A stretch of 64,000 bases of DNA from Methanofollis sp. UBA420 (GCF_002498315.1 NZ_DAGX01000002.1:888783-952782); one strand, 5' to 3'. Positions 8,357 to 17,551 are shown, counted from the stretch's first letter. Notes: generated from the letters alone by a model not told the origin. Numbers and translations are program-made.

Positions 8357-9025
8357 TCATCTCCCGGAAAAACCCGGGATGGCAAGTTTCTTCTCCAGGA
8401 CGCCGGCCGCGACCGTCGCAATGCTGACAAGGATCAGGTAGAAGATCCCGACGAGGGTAAATGCCTCGAAATAGACGAAGTACTTCGCGGCGACGATCTT
8501 CGCAGCCCCGGTCAGTTCCGTGACCGTGACCAGGTACGCGAGGGAGGAGTACTTGATCAGGTAGATGAACTCATTGGAAACACCAGGGATCGCACGGCGG
8601 AGGGCCTGCGGGAGGATGATGTACCGGATCGCCTGCCAGCGGCTCATCCCGATGGCCTGGGCTGCGATCATCTGCCCCTCCTTCACCGAGAGGAGGGCGC
8701 CCCTGATATACTCGGAGTTATATGCCCCGTTACAGAGGATGAAACCGATCACCGCCGCCACAAAGGCCGGGAGGGTGATGCCGAGAGACGGGAGTCCGAA
8801 GTACAGGATGAAGAGGAGCAGGAGGAGCGGACAGCCCTTGAAAAAGATGATGTAGCCGCGACAGAGGCCGGAGACGATCGGGCCGCCGTACGTCCTGCCG
8901 ACGGCGATGGCGATCCCGGCCATGAGGCCAAAGGGGGCGGCAAGGGCGATCAACTGGAGGGAGACGATCCCGCCCTTCAGGAGGGCGGGGAGAAGGACCT
9001 CCGTAAAAAAAGCAACGTCAGTCAT
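8357..9025 (-). CDS. Polar amino-acid ABC transporter permease (set 2, distal)
   Basis: A 222-residue permease closely similar to that at 3518-4174, with the same EGQMIAAQAIGMSRWQ loop and ILPQALRRAIPG. The start is the ATG of MTDVAFFTE at 9025; the open frame extends 56 codons further but only by overlapping the ATPase gene. The start overlaps the ATPase stop by 8 bp, indicating translational coupling. It is the last gene of the second ABC operon, about 80 bp before the SNF gene. Confidence 0.9.
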   Translation of the reverse strand: MTDVAFFTEVLLPALLKGGIVSLQLIALAAPFGLMAGIAIAVGRTYGGPIVSGLCRGYIIFFKGCPLLLLLFILYFGLPSLGITLPAFVAAVIGFILCNGAYNSEYIRGALLSVKEGQMIAAQAIGMSRWQAIRYIILPQALRRAIPGVSNEFIYLIKYSSLAYLVTVTELTGAAKIVAAKYFVYFEAFTLVGIFYLILVSIATVAAGVLEKKLAIPGFSGR

Positions 9026-9791
9026 TCTCTTGTCCAGAACCTTCTCCGAAATCTCCGAACTTCCCGATGAACTTCCGCATCCGTGCAAATGCCGGGTCGT
9101 CCCTGACCTGTGCAGGGGAGCCGCGTTCGGTGATCTTCCCGTGCTCCATGAACAGGATCTCATTTGCCACCGACAGGGCAAAACCCATCTCATGAGTGAC
9201 GACGAGCATCGTCATCCCCTGGCGTGCGAGGTTCTTCATCACCTCAAGCACCTCGCGGGTCAGTTCGGGGTCGAGGGCCGAGGTCGGTTCGTCGAAGAGG
9301 ATCACGTCGGGGTCCATCGCAAGGGCGCGGGCGATCGAGACACGCTGCGCCTGACCCCCGGAGAGTTCGGCAGGGTAGTGGTCGGCCCAGTCCTCCATGC
9401 CGACACGACGCAGTTCAGCAAGAGCTTTCTCCCGCGCCGATGCGGCGTCCATCTTCTTCACCTTCAGGAGGGCGACCTCCACGTTTCGCACCGCGGTCAG
9501 GTGGTCGAAGAGGTAGAAGTTCTGGAAAACCATCCCGATCTTCTGCCGGAAGTAGTTGATACGGGCACCGGAGTTCGTCACCTCCTCGTCGTTCAGGAAG
9601 ACGCGGCCCTGGTCGGGCAGGGTCAACTGGTTGATGCACCGCAGGAGCGTGCTCTTGCCTGTCCCCGAAGGACCGATGAACACCTTCGTTTCCCCCCTCC
9701 GCACATCGAAGGAGACGCCCTTCAGCACCTCCCGGTCGCCATACGCCTTGTGGATCCCTTCCACGCGGAGGATATACTTGTCTGCACCCAT
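9018..9791 (-). CDS. Polar amino-acid ABC transporter ATPase (set 2)
   Basis: A 257-residue GlnQ/HisP-type ATPase with intact Walker A (GPSGTGKST), LSGGQ, ILFDE and the switch His. The sequence is the same as the ATPase at 4186-4941 over residues 33-211, while the last ~38 residues differ strongly and carry a longer acidic tail (GEGSGQEND). Nucleotide identity also extends through the start codon into the end of the preceding permease gene, which suggests gene conversion between the two operons rather than ordinary conservation. It energises the permeases at 8357 and 9794. Confidence 0.95.
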   Translation of the reverse strand: MGADKYILRVEGIHKAYGDREVLKGVSFDVRRGETKVFIGPSGTGKSTLLRCINQLTLPDQGRVFLNDEEVTNSGARINYFRQKIGMVFQNFYLFDHLTAVRNVEVALLKVKKMDAASAREKALAELRRVGMEDWADHYPAELSGGQAQRVSIARALAMDPDVILFDEPTSALDPELTREVLEVMKNLARQGMTMLVVTHEMGFALSVANEILFMEHGKITERGSPAQVRDDPAFARMRKFIGKFGDFGEGSGQEND

Positions 9792-9793
9792 TT

Positions 9794-10471
9794 TTACAGA
9801 GCTCCTTTTCCAAATCCGGGGATGCTGGTCTTCTTTTCAATCCGGGCAAAGAGCCACATCCCGCCATAGTTGAGAAGGATATAGATCACCGCCGCAATGA
9901 GAAAGACGGCCATCGGTTCGGCGGTATTCGAAACGAGCTGGTACGACTTTGCCAGGATCTCGGCCACACCGATCGCGTAGCAGACGGCCGAGTCGGTGAG
10001 GAGGATCGGGTACTCGTTCGACCATCCGGGCAGGGCGATCCGCATCGCCTGCGGCAGGATGATATGCCGGATCGCCTGCGGCGTGCTCATGCCAAGAGAG
10101 CGCGCCGCGGTCATCTGCCCCTCGCCGATCGACTGGATCGCACCCCGGAAGATCTGGGACTGGTACGCCCCTGACCGCAGGCCGAGCACCGTGAATGCGA
10201 CAACAAAGGGGTCGTCGGGAAGGCCGAGCATCGGGAAGATCCCGAAGAAGAAGAGGAAGAGAAGGACAAGGTTCGGCAGACCCCTGAAAAACCAGACATA
10301 CACCCCAATGAGAGCCCTGAGGGGTCGAGGGCCGTAGACCTGCCCGACGGCCATCGGCACTCCCATCAGGAGACCGAGCAGGATGGACGCAAGGACCAGA
10401 GAAAGCGTCTGCACTATACCCGGGGCAAGATACAGAAGAGTCTGGACAATAAAGACTGATACGTCGGTCAC
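9794..10471 (-). CDS. Polar amino-acid ABC transporter permease (set 2, proximal)
   Basis: A 225-residue HisQ/GlnP-type permease; about five membrane segments, ATPase-contact loop EGQMTAARSLGMSTPQ and HIILPQAMRIALPG. Its middle differs from the set 1 permease at 4944-5621, but its last 13 residues (KKTSIPGFGKGAL) and the junction to the ATPase gene are the same. It lies 2 bp before the ATPase gene and about 120 bp after the binding-protein gene. Together with 8357-9025 it forms the membrane channel of the second importer. Confidence 0.9.
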   Translation of the reverse strand: MTDVSVFIVQTLLYLAPGIVQTLSLVLASILLGLLMGVPMAVGQVYGPRPLRALIGVYVWFFRGLPNLVLLFLFFFGIFPMLGLPDDPFVVAFTVLGLRSGAYQSQIFRGAIQSIGEGQMTAARSLGMSTPQAIRHIILPQAMRIALPGWSNEYPILLTDSAVCYAIGVAEILAKSYQLVSNTAEPMAVFLIAAVIYILLNYGGMWLFARIEKKTSIPGFGKGAL

Positions 10472-10591
10472 CCGGCTTCACTCCACTGCCAGGCGGCTTG
10501 GTACACACATCATGGCGGCACTACTCACGTTAGATTATAAATTGGGCACCATCCTTGAAAAATGTAGAGGGGGAGGTCCGGCCGGGCCGGT

Positions 10592-11449
10592 CTACTCCAT
10601 CTCGTACTTCTGCTTCAGCTCTTCCCACTTCGGAGAGGCCATCAGCTTGTCCAGGCCTTCGTTGATGGTGGCGAGGAGTTCGGTGTCATCCTTGCGGATT
10701 GCAACGCCGTATTCCTCGTCGGTCTGGATCTCGCCGAGCATCACGAGGGGCTTACCCTCGATGGACTTCTTGATCACCGGGACATCGTACATCACAGCGT
10801 CGACCCGCTTGTTCTGGAGGTCATTGAGAGCAAGCTGGATGTTGTCGTAGAGCTTGAGGTTGTCCTCAGTCATCTTGCCGGTCTGGACCAGGTTCTTGTC
10901 GAACCAGTCGTGGGCGGTGCAGCCGCGCTGGGTGCCGAGGACGACCTTGCCCTCCTTCACGTCGTCGAGGGTGACGGTGGCGCCCTCGCGGACGGCGACG
11001 GCCTGGTTGACGATCCAGTAGGGCTTGGAGAAGTTAACCTTCTCAAGGCGCTCGGGGGAGATGGACATACCGGAGTAGACCATGTCGATCTTCTTCTGGA
11101 GGAGCGACGGGATGATGCCGTCCCAGGCCATCGGCTGGATCTTTACGTCAAAGCCCATTTCATCGCCGATCCACTGGATGGACTCGACGTCGAAACCGAT
11201 CGGGTTGCCCTTCTCGTCCATGTACGAGTACGGCTTGTAGTCGCCGTCGATGCCGACGATATAGAGGGGCTTTTCGGCAGGAAGGGTCACGTTTGCCGCG
11301 GGGGCAGTCGTGTTTGCCACAGGGGTGGTGTTCTCCCCGGGGGTGGGGGTCGGCACGGGAACCTTCGTGTCCGTGCCGGTGCAACCGGCGACGGCGAGCA
11401 TACAGAGGATCGCCACAGAGATCAGGGCGGTCAGAATCTTCGCGTTCAT
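10592..11449 (-). CDS. Substrate-binding lipoprotein of amino-acid ABC transporter (set 2)
   Basis: A family 3 solute-binding protein of about 285 residues. The signal peptide ends in AVAGC, so the mature protein is probably a lipid-anchored extracellular protein; a Thr/Pro-rich linker follows. Binding-domain segments YKPYSYMDEKGNP and GFDVESIQWIGDEMGF resemble the set 1 protein. I place the start at MNAKILTAL because GGGGAGA lies about ten bases before it; an ATG eight codons upstream has no such site. Differences in the ligand pocket from set 1 suggest a related but not identical substrate. Confidence 0.88.
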   Translation of the reverse strand: MNAKILTALISVAILCMLAVAGCTGTDTKVPVPTPTPGENTTPVANTTAPAANVTLPAEKPLYIVGIDGDYKPYSYMDEKGNPIGFDVESIQWIGDEMGFDVKIQPMAWDGIIPSLLQKKIDMVYSGMSISPERLEKVNFSKPYWIVNQAVAVREGATVTLDDVKEGKVVLGTQRGCTAHDWFDKNLVQTGKMTEDNLKLYDNIQLALNDLQNKRVDAVMYDVPVIKKSIEGKPLVMLGEIQTDEEYGVAIRKDDTELLATINEGLDKLMASPKWEELKQKYEME

Positions 11450-11630
11450 AAAGTAAGTTCTCCCCATGGCCATATATAGTCATTATGAATCTTTGGCGAG
11501 GATGAGGACGCCGTAAAATGAATCACATGCGAATAAACACCCAATAGTTTCCCATCCCGCGGGTACTGGAACGGGGAGCAGGCCGGCATCGATAGGCAAA
11601 TGCTATCTTTCCGCAGGCCAAGGGAGGGGT

Positions 11631-12128
11631 ATGCTCATCGGGATCATGGCCGACACTCATGACCGCCTCCCCCTGATCGAAGAGGCGGTCAGAGTGCTGA
11701 ACGAGGCGGGAGTGGATCTTGTCCTCCATGCAGGCGATTTTATCGCCCCTTTCACTCTGGACACTCTGGCCAGATTGAAGGGAGACATGGTCGGGGTCTT
11801 CGGGAACAATGACGGGGACCGGGTTCTCCTGTCGAAGAAGGCCGCGGAGTATGGCAACATCGATCTGCATAGCGCATGCGCAGAGGTCGATGCAGGCGGC
11901 CTGGCCATTGGTCTCGTCCACGGGGACGACCCCGCACTCCTCGCCGCCCTTCTGGAGGACGGGTCCTACGACGTCCTGGTCTCTGGCCACACACACCGCC
12001 CCCTTATCGGGCGCTATGGCCGGACCCTTGCCATCAATCCCGGGGAAGTCTGTGGCTATCTCACCGGGACGCCGACCGTCGCCCTCCTCGACACCGCGAC
12101 GAAGGAGACACGTCTGATCAGGCTGTAA
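11631..12128 (+). CDS. YfcE/MJ0936-type metallophosphoesterase
   Basis: A 165-residue calcineurin-like phosphoesterase of the compact YfcE/MJ0936 family. The metal ligands are visible: D8 and H10 in MADTHD, D37 in HAGD, N59 and D61 in FGNNDGD, H97 in LVHGD, then GHTHRP at about 120-125. Relatives are divalent-metal phosphodiesterases with activity on model substrates; the natural substrate is not established. It is a cytoplasmic single-domain protein. It is transcribed alone, divergent from the binding-protein gene at 10592-11449. Confidence 0.88.
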   Translation: MLIGIMADTHDRLPLIEEAVRVLNEAGVDLVLHAGDFIAPFTLDTLARLKGDMVGVFGNNDGDRVLLSKKAAEYGNIDLHSACAEVDAGGLAIGLVHGDDPALLAALLEDGSYDVLVSGHTHRPLIGRYGRTLAINPGEVCGYLTGTPTVALLDTATKETRLIRL

Positions 12129-12382
12129 GGGTTTCGCGCGGGTGTCTTTCACTCTCTCGGGTGTTCTCCATTGGGCCAGAAAGGGGAGAAGGGGTGGTCT
12201 GGGTGAAACCTCTCGCCGGGAAGACGGTGAAAGAGGTGCGGGAGGTGCGAGCTTGAGAAAACCAGTAGGTTTTCGAGCATCAGTCCCCCGGGGGGCGAGG
12301 CCACCCGGACCCCCCATCATTATGATAAGAGGGGATGGCAATCTCCCTTCTCAAAGCAGAGACGATTATACCCAGAAGAGAA
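12129..12382. other. Intergenic region with paired-hairpin element
   Basis: About 250 bases between convergent genes. The only structure I see is the paired-hairpin element at 12251-12315. No promoter is expected here because genes on both sides end in it, so the hairpins may act as a two-way terminator. Confidence 0.5.
12251..12315 (+). repeat. Paired-hairpin intergenic element, copy 1
   Basis: Two inverted repeats in tandem: GAAAACC (12257-12263) with GGTTTTC (12268-12274) around a 4-base loop, then a G6 run (12290-12295) with a C6 run (12310-12315). The same architecture, with different stem bases, recurs at 41602-41641, 56701-56741 and 56867-56909. Confidence 0.65.
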
Positions 12383-13222
12383 TTAACCCTGCCTTCTCCG
12401 CGAAAGAATCCCGACAAGCCCGACCGCTACAAGAGGGAGCAGGGCCGGGAGGGCCAGTTTTGTCGGCGCCGTCGTCACCGGTTGGGTCGAAGGTTCAGGG
12501 AAACCGATCGGCGGGTTCACGACGACGACGAAGCTCGATACAGGCTGCGGGCCCGGGGGGATGATCTGCCCGCCCGAGCAGTCGTACGCCGACGCCTGTC
12601 CTCCGAGGAAGGTGACAGAGATGCTGGAGTTGTCGTTCCTCCCGTTGAAGAATGCGGTCTCGCCCGGAGCAAGGGTCTGCTGGAGCACGGTTCTCCCCTC
12701 GCTCGTGATCGTGACATTCGCTACCGTTGCCGGGCAGACCGATCCGGTGCAGTTCGCACAGTCGGGACGCGTATCATAGCGGAGGGCATAGTCGCCGGCA
12801 AGGGAGACAGGCAGTTTTGCCGGGTCGCCGACGATCATGGTGGCATACGGCACATCGGCCGACTCGACGGTCCTGCCCACGGCGATCCAGGGACCGCCCT
12901 CAGCATTGACGGCGGTGGCCGCGACTGCATCCCCCACGTGAAACGCAGAAAAGACACGGGCGTCAGGGACCGCACCGGTCACCAGACGTCCAGACACCGG
13001 CGACCAGCCGCACAGGCGGGTTCCGTTCTCGTACCTGCATTCGTACACCCCATCAGGGGCGAGGGTCATCGTGCCGTTCTCCGTGTCGAAAGATGCAATA
13101 GACCCTTTCTCTTTCACTTCAAGAAACACCGCCGACACCGGTGCCAGGAGGCACAGGCAGACAGCGGCGGCGATCAGGGCTCCGGGCAGGGCACAGGCCA
13201 GCGATCTTCGCCAATTCATCAT
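12383..13222 (-). CDS. Secreted, C-terminally anchored hypothetical protein
   Basis: About 279 residues from the MMNW start. An N-terminal signal peptide (ACALPGALIAAAVCLCLLAPVSA) and a C-terminal hydrophobic segment followed by RRRQG give the topology of an archaeal surface protein. The ectodomain has several N-glycosylation sequons, four or more cysteines around DCANCTGSVC, and a Pro/Thr-rich stalk before the last membrane segment. I do not recognise the domain. An upstream in-frame ATG at 13354 would overlap the divergent FKBP gene and lacks a signal, so I reject it. Confidence 0.75.
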   Translation of the reverse strand: MMNWRRSLACALPGALIAAAVCLCLLAPVSAVFLEVKEKGSIASFDTENGTMTLAPDGVYECRYENGTRLCGWSPVSGRLVTGAVPDARVFSAFHVGDAVAATAVNAEGGPWIAVGRTVESADVPYATMIVGDPAKLPVSLAGDYALRYDTRPDCANCTGSVCPATVANVTITSEGRTVLQQTLAPGETAFFNGRNDNSSISVTFLGGQASAYDCSGGQIIPPGPQPVSSFVVVVNPPIGFPEPSTQPVTTAPTKLALPALLPLVAVGLVGILSRRRQG

Positions 13223-13316
13223 ACCAGCGATGTCGACCTGACGTCTCAAAAATGCGATGGCCCTGATACGGGGCCCCACCAGTACTTCATCAGATATAGA
13301 GCCCCATATTCCCGGG

Positions 13317-13754
13317 ATGGAACAGGCAGTACGCGGCGACACCGTCCGTGTCACCTACACCGGGACACGGGAGGACGGCACTGTCTTCGACAGGTCGGAG
13401 GAGCCGCAACAGATCGTCATCGGAGACGGGACGGTCAACCCCGCTTTCGAGGAGGCGCTCGTCGGCATGGCGCCGGGCGAGACAAAGACCGTCTTCCTCC
13501 CGGCGGAAGAGGCCTACGGCCTGTACAGGAAGAGACTGGTCTTCAAACTGAAGAGAAAAAACCTCACCATCCCCGGGGAGTTGATACCCGGCGGGATCGC
13601 CAGGATCAGCCTGACAAAAGGCAACACTTCCCTCGTCACCATCAAAGAAGTCACTGAAAAGTGGGTTATCGTGGACGCAAACCATCCCCTTGCAGGCCAC
13701 GACCTCACCTTCGCACTCACTCTCGTCGGGATCGAACGGAAATCCGGGGAGTGA
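13317..13754 (+). CDS. FKBP-type peptidyl-prolyl isomerase (SlyD-like)
   Basis: A 145-residue FKBP-fold protein with the start [18 protein letters not shown], the flap-region [16 protein letters not shown], the tyrosine-containing EEAYGLY and an inserted domain of about 55 residues (roughly 65-125) typical of archaeal short FKBP and SlyD, which gives chaperone function. The final strand FALTLVGIE closes the isomerase domain. The start at MEQAVRG fits the family; the open frame begins 20 codons earlier without support. Divergent from the secreted protein at 12383. It probably assists folding in the cytoplasm. Confidence 0.9.
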   Translation: MEQAVRGDTVRVTYTGTREDGTVFDRSEEPQQIVIGDGTVNPAFEEALVGMAPGETKTVFLPAEEAYGLYRKRLVFKLKRKNLTIPGELIPGGIARISLTKGNTSLVTIKEVTEKWVIVDANHPLAGHDLTFALTLVGIERKSGE

Positions 13755-13810
13755 GGAGGGCGCGGTGCGGGGCCGCAACACTTATCCCCGGCCTGCGAGG
13801 AAGGGGTGCG

Positions 13811-14284
13811 ATGGACCAGATAGAGACCGTCCGCATCTACGACGCCCTGACCGGCGAGGTACGCAAGAGGCAAAGGTGCCGCCTCACCGAGGACGAGTGG
13901 CAACAGAGACTCTCCCCCGGGGCATTCAGGGTGGCGCGGCAGGCCGGGACAGAACCGCCCTTCACCGGCCTGTACCACGACTGGAAGGAAAAGGGACTCT
14001 ACGCCTGCATCTGCTGCGGGACCCACCTCTTCTCCTCGGCGGCAAAGTTCGACTCTGGCACAGGCTGGCCGAGTTTTTCCGCACCTGTCTCTGGCCTCAA
14101 CATCAGGACACAAACAGACCGGAGCCACGGGATGGTGCGGACCGAGGTGCTCTGCGCCCGGTGTGACGCCCACCTCGGCCATGTCTTCGACGACGGACCC
14201 CGACCAACAGGCCTGCGGTACTGCATGAACTCGGCCGCGTTCAGGTTCGTCCCGGCAGACAGGGAGATATATAACCAGAAATAG
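13811..14284 (+). CDS. msrB: Peptide-methionine (R)-S-oxide reductase MsrB
   Basis: A 157-residue MsrB, which repairs oxidised methionine in proteins. Zinc-binding CxxC pairs are at C66/C69 and C115/C118. The catalytic cysteine is C138 in RYCMNSAAF, and the active-site motifs GTGWPSF (W86) and [10 protein letters not shown] are intact. I see no obvious resolving cysteine of the usual CxxC-independent type besides C68 and C23, so the recycling route is uncertain. The start is the ATG at 13811, after GGGGTGCG. It lies about 55 bp after the FKBP gene; both are stress or folding functions and may share a transcript. Confidence 0.93.
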   Translation: MDQIETVRIYDALTGEVRKRQRCRLTEDEWQQRLSPGAFRVARQAGTEPPFTGLYHDWKEKGLYACICCGTHLFSSAAKFDSGTGWPSFSAPVSGLNIRTQTDRSHGMVRTEVLCARCDAHLGHVFDDGPRPTGLRYCMNSAAFRFVPADREIYNQK

Positions 14285-14299
14285 CGATTTTCTTCTGAC

Positions 14300-15400
14300 A
14301 TGGACACAAAAGGCGGCAAAGCAGATACCCTCAGGACACGGACAGAGGAGGCGATCAGGGAAGCCGAAGCCGACCGGCAGAAACTCCTGGAGCCGCACAG
14401 AGTCCACACCATCGAGAACATCATCCTTGTGGGGAGCGTCCTCCTCTGTCTCATCCTCCTTCTCCTCCTCCCTGCCTTTCACCTCTTCTGGATTGTCGCA
14501 AGTTTCCTCCTGTACATGGTCCACCCCTTTGTCATGTTCATCCCCTCCGGCGGGACCGGGGCACGCCCGAAAAAGGAGGACATCCTCGCGTATACCCGAC
14601 TCCTGAAAGATATCGGGGCAATAAAAGATAGCGTCAGGGCCAACACGAGCGGCATTGCCGAGATATTCTGGAACCTCTTCTTCGTCAACAGCCAGCCCCT
14701 GACACCGGGGTTCATCCTGATTTATGCCGTCGACGTCCTCGTCGCCCTCATCCTCTTTATACGGGGCGAGTTCACCATGAAGCTTGCCGCCCTGATATCC
14801 CTGCAGGCCATCGCAATCATCGCGTTTTACGGTGTCATATGGGGAATGAAACCCTACTCGCCCGGGTTCTTCAAAAAACTGATCAACCTCCACCATGACC
14901 TGAAGACCGAGTTTGGCGGCGGGGCATGGACCATCCTCCCTGTCCTCCTCATCATCGGTGCAGGCGCCGCCTTCTCCGGCACCATCATCATTGCGGCGAT
15001 GCTCCTCCCGGGCATGACCTTCGGCCGCCTCATGGACGTCGAGGAGATCACCATCCTCGGTACCCTCCTCCCGGTCGTGCCTATCCTTCTTGCCCAGTTC
15101 GTGATCGTCCGTTCACTCCAGGGACGGTACTCCCGCGTCCTCCTTGAGACTATGATCGCAGACAAGATCCGGGTGCTAAAAGAGGAGATCCTGCCGGAAA
15201 CAGAGGGGGGGCGGGAGATCAGTCCCGAAGCCCGGGAGTCGCTCGGGAGGGACGTGACCGCCCTGAGGGCGTACCGACCTGACACCCACCATATCGGGGG
15301 ATATTTCAGGGTTTATATGATCGTCCCGAACATCAGGCTGATCTTTGAGCGAAAGAGTGAGGAGAGCGGAACAGGCCGCCTGAAAGAAAGGGGCGCCTGA
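14300..15400 (+). CDS. Multi-pass membrane protein, unknown function
   Basis: A 366-residue membrane protein I cannot assign. It has a charged cytoplasmic-like N terminus of about 40 residues, then roughly seven hydrophobic segments: two near 43-80, two around 135-165, one near 165-180, and a pair around 213-260, with a charged C-terminal region of about 100 residues. The loops are rich in Lys, Glu and Arg. There is no signal peptide and no catalytic motif that I can see. It begins 15 bp after msrB and converges with the zinc-ribbon gene. Methanogen-specific families of this type are common. Confidence 0.7.
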   Translation: MDTKGGKADTLRTRTEEAIREAEADRQKLLEPHRVHTIENIILVGSVLLCLILLLLLPAFHLFWIVASFLLYMVHPFVMFIPSGGTGARPKKEDILAYTRLLKDIGAIKDSVRANTSGIAEIFWNLFFVNSQPLTPGFILIYAVDVLVALILFIRGEFTMKLAALISLQAIAIIAFYGVIWGMKPYSPGFFKKLINLHHDLKTEFGGGAWTILPVLLIIGAGAAFSGTIIIAAMLLPGMTFGRLMDVEEITILGTLLPVVPILLAQFVIVRSLQGRYSRVLLETMIADKIRVLKEEILPETEGGREISPEARESLGRDVTALRAYRPDTHHIGGYFRVYMIVPNIRLIFERKSEESGTGRLKERGA

Positions 15401-15412
15401 CCAGTCCCCTGA

Positions 15413-15766
15413 TCAGTAGGCATCAAGACGGTCGAATTCGTCCTCGTACCCATCATCTTCACTGTCATCACGCCGCCAGTCCTGGTCTTCATAGCACTCG
15501 GGACAGAGGTCCTGCGGCCAGCGGTCGGTCCTGTACGGGCGTTCACAGTACGGGCAGATCCTGACGTAGGCACGGCGACACTCAGGGCAGAGAGAAGAGC
15601 CCTCATCGTCATCTGATCTGGGTGTGAATGATTCTCCGCAGAGCTCACATTGAACCTGCCTTTTGGCCGCCTGCCGATGGCTGCCACAGCCTCCGGCCGC
15701 CTCACACCCACATGCCGAAAGACCGTCTCCATCCGTTGTTCTTGCTTTTCGTGGCATAAATTCCAT
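15413..15766 (-). CDS. Small protein with several zinc-ribbon knuckles
   Basis: A 117-residue cysteine-rich protein. CxxC pairs occur at CELCGE, CPECRR, CPYCER and CPECYE, enough for two treble-clef or ribbon zinc sites, preceded by a short Cys/Gly segment (SACGCEAAGGCG). The C terminus is strongly acidic (about 20 Asp/Glu in the last 30 residues). No catalytic domain is visible; nucleic-acid or protein binding is a guess. An in-frame ATG three codons downstream is an alternative start. It is monocistronic and convergent with the membrane protein gene. Confidence 0.7.
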   Translation of the reverse strand: MEFMPRKARTTDGDGLSACGCEAAGGCGSHRQAAKRQVQCELCGESFTPRSDDDEGSSLCPECRRAYVRICPYCERPYRTDRWPQDLCPECYEDQDWRRDDSEDDGYEDEFDRLDAY

Positions 15767-15977
15767 GTACCTCTCAAATTTTTCCCGGTATTAAAGTTTT
15801 CATTCAGAAGGAGGGCGGATCTAAAAAAAGAACAAAGAATCATGAACAATTCTCATCCCTGCCACAAAAATTACGGCGCTCCGTGGCCGTACATCCCCCT
15901 GCCGTCAGAGCGCGTATCTGTCTCGCTCCCACCCACCGCAAATTCCACATACCAGGGGCGCATATCGACCCGCACCG

Positions 15978-16733
15978 ATGGCCGGAGAAGGGAATACGGT
16001 GCATGGGGCAGGGGCGGTAGCCGGGGGCATCCACCAGAAACTCAGGAGGAGAAAATATCTCATCCTCACCCTCTCACTTGTTCTCCTCCTCGTTCTCTAT
16101 CCCTATATCGGGACCATCACCCAGGCGAACGCCTTTCTCAAGGCCCTCACCTCCGCGGTCCTCGTCGCCGCGGTCTATGCGGTGAGCGAAAGGCGGGGGA
16201 CATTTATCATCGCCATCGTCCTCGGCGCCTTCGCCTTCATTGCAGGGTGGTCGGGTCTCCTCATCCCTGCAGAAGAGATCAAAACCGTGGAAAGCATCAT
16301 CAACCCCATATTTTTTGCCTTTGCAACCGTGGCTGTCCTGCGATCGATCATCAGGGGCAGGGTGACCGACGACGTCATCTACGGGGCGATCGCCGTCTAC
16401 CTCCTCCTCGGACTGACATGGGGGTCGGCCTACACCTACCTGGAATCCGTACACCCGGGGTCCTTTCTGGTCGCACACGCCACAGAGGCCGGAGGGCAGC
16501 CCGGCTTCTCCGACCTCCTGTATTACAGTTATATAACCCTCACCACCGCGGGCTACGGCGACATCGTGCCTCTCACCTCCCAGGCCCGTTCCCTTGCCTT
16601 TCTTGAATCCGTATCAGGCGTCCTCTTCATGGCCGTCTTCATCTCACGGTTGATCGGGGCGCTCTCCTCCTCGAAAGATACCGCCAGTGAAGAAAGGGAA
16701 GAGAAGGATACGGATCAGAAAACAGAACGATAA
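15978..16733 (+). CDS. Ion channel with K+-type pore
   Basis: A 251-residue membrane protein with about four N-terminal hydrophobic segments, then a pore helix and filter TTAGYGD at 189-195 followed by a last inner helix (LESVSGVLFMAVFISRLIGAL). This matches two-transmembrane-pore potassium channels, except that the usual TVGYGD filter carries Ala in place of Val. The C-terminal tail is short and charged, with no RCK domain, so gating by a regulatory domain is not evident. The N-terminal segments may form a separate sensor-like domain. Monocistronic. Confidence 0.8.
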   Translation: MAGEGNTVHGAGAVAGGIHQKLRRRKYLILTLSLVLLLVLYPYIGTITQANAFLKALTSAVLVAAVYAVSERRGTFIIAIVLGAFAFIAGWSGLLIPAEEIKTVESIINPIFFAFATVAVLRSIIRGRVTDDVIYGAIAVYLLLGLTWGSAYTYLESVHPGSFLVAHATEAGGQPGFSDLLYYSYITLTTAGYGDIVPLTSQARSLAFLESVSGVLFMAVFISRLIGALSSSKDTASEEREEKDTDQKTER

Positions 16734-16801
16734 TAACTGCGAATTTTTTGGAAGTCTTGGGAAGATATTTGTAGCCGCACGACCGACTACAGCTGATTAT
16801 C

Positions 16802-17539
16802 ATGCGGACACGAACCATTTTCCTCTGTGCCGCCCTCATGGTGCTGCTGGCCGCCGGCGTCTGGAGCGCCAGTGCCGCGACAGACAACGCACCTGAGGAG
16901 CGACTGATCCATGCCTCGGGGACCGGCGAGGTCACCACAACGCCCGACCGCGCCGTCATCTCCGTCGCCGTCGAGAACGAGCACACCGATCCGAAGGAGG
17001 CCCAGGCCGTCAATGCCCGCGAGATGGCGAGAGTGACCGATGCCCTCAAGGCCGCGGGCATCGCCCCCGAGGACATGAAGACGACCGGCTACTCCATCTG
17101 GCCCGAGTACCCGGAAAACGACAAGCCCTTCAGTTCCCAGAAAGTGACCTACCATGTCACGAACACCCTTGAGATCACCCTGAAGGACGTGACCCGGGCG
17201 GGCGAGATCGCCGATCTTGCCGTATCGAACGGAGCCAACCGCGTCAACAACGTCTACTTCACCCTCAGCCCGGAGAAGGAACAGCAGTTCAGGGGTGAGG
17301 CCCTGACCAATGCCGTCCAGAAGGCGAGGGCCGATGCCGACGTCGTCGCGGCGGCCTCGGGCGTGAACATCACCGGCATCCAGGACATCTCCATCGGCGG
17401 GATCTATGTTCCCTTCTACGAGAACACGCAGTTCAGGGCGATGGATGCAAAGGCGACGGGTGCCCCGGTACCGACGCCGGTCGAGGCAGGCACCATCAAG
17501 GTCACCGCCTCGGTCACCATCGCCTACATCATCCGCTGA
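16802..17539 (+). CDS. Secreted SIMPL-domain protein (DUF541)
   Basis: A 245-residue exported protein with a clear signal peptide (IFLCAALMVLLAAGVWSASA). The SIMPL/DUF541 domain is recognised by its opening IHASGTGEVTTTPDRAVISVAVE and the YSIWPEY and VTYHVTNTLEIT strands. The family occurs in bacterial periplasm and on archaeal surfaces with no firm biochemical role. There is no C-terminal anchor, so it may be released or held by other proteins. A pyrimidine-rich stretch with seven T follows the stop (17550-17562), probably the terminator. Confidence 0.85.
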   Translation: MRTRTIFLCAALMVLLAAGVWSASAATDNAPEERLIHASGTGEVTTTPDRAVISVAVENEHTDPKEAQAVNAREMARVTDALKAAGIAPEDMKTTGYSIWPEYPENDKPFSSQKVTYHVTNTLEITLKDVTRAGEIADLAVSNGANRVNNVYFTLSPEKEQQFRGEALTNAVQKARADADVVAAASGVNITGIQDISIGGIYVPFYENTQFRAMDAKATGAPVPTPVEAGTIKVTASVTIAYIIR

Positions 17540-17551
17540 AAACCTCCCTCC

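Noticed and set aside
11523..12341. Minus-strand open frame covering the phosphoesterase gene.
   Set aside because: Antisense to an intact metallophosphoesterase with all metal ligands.
13514..14896. Long minus-strand open frame opposite FKBP, msrB and the membrane protein.
   Set aside because: It covers three recognisable plus-strand genes and has no family features.
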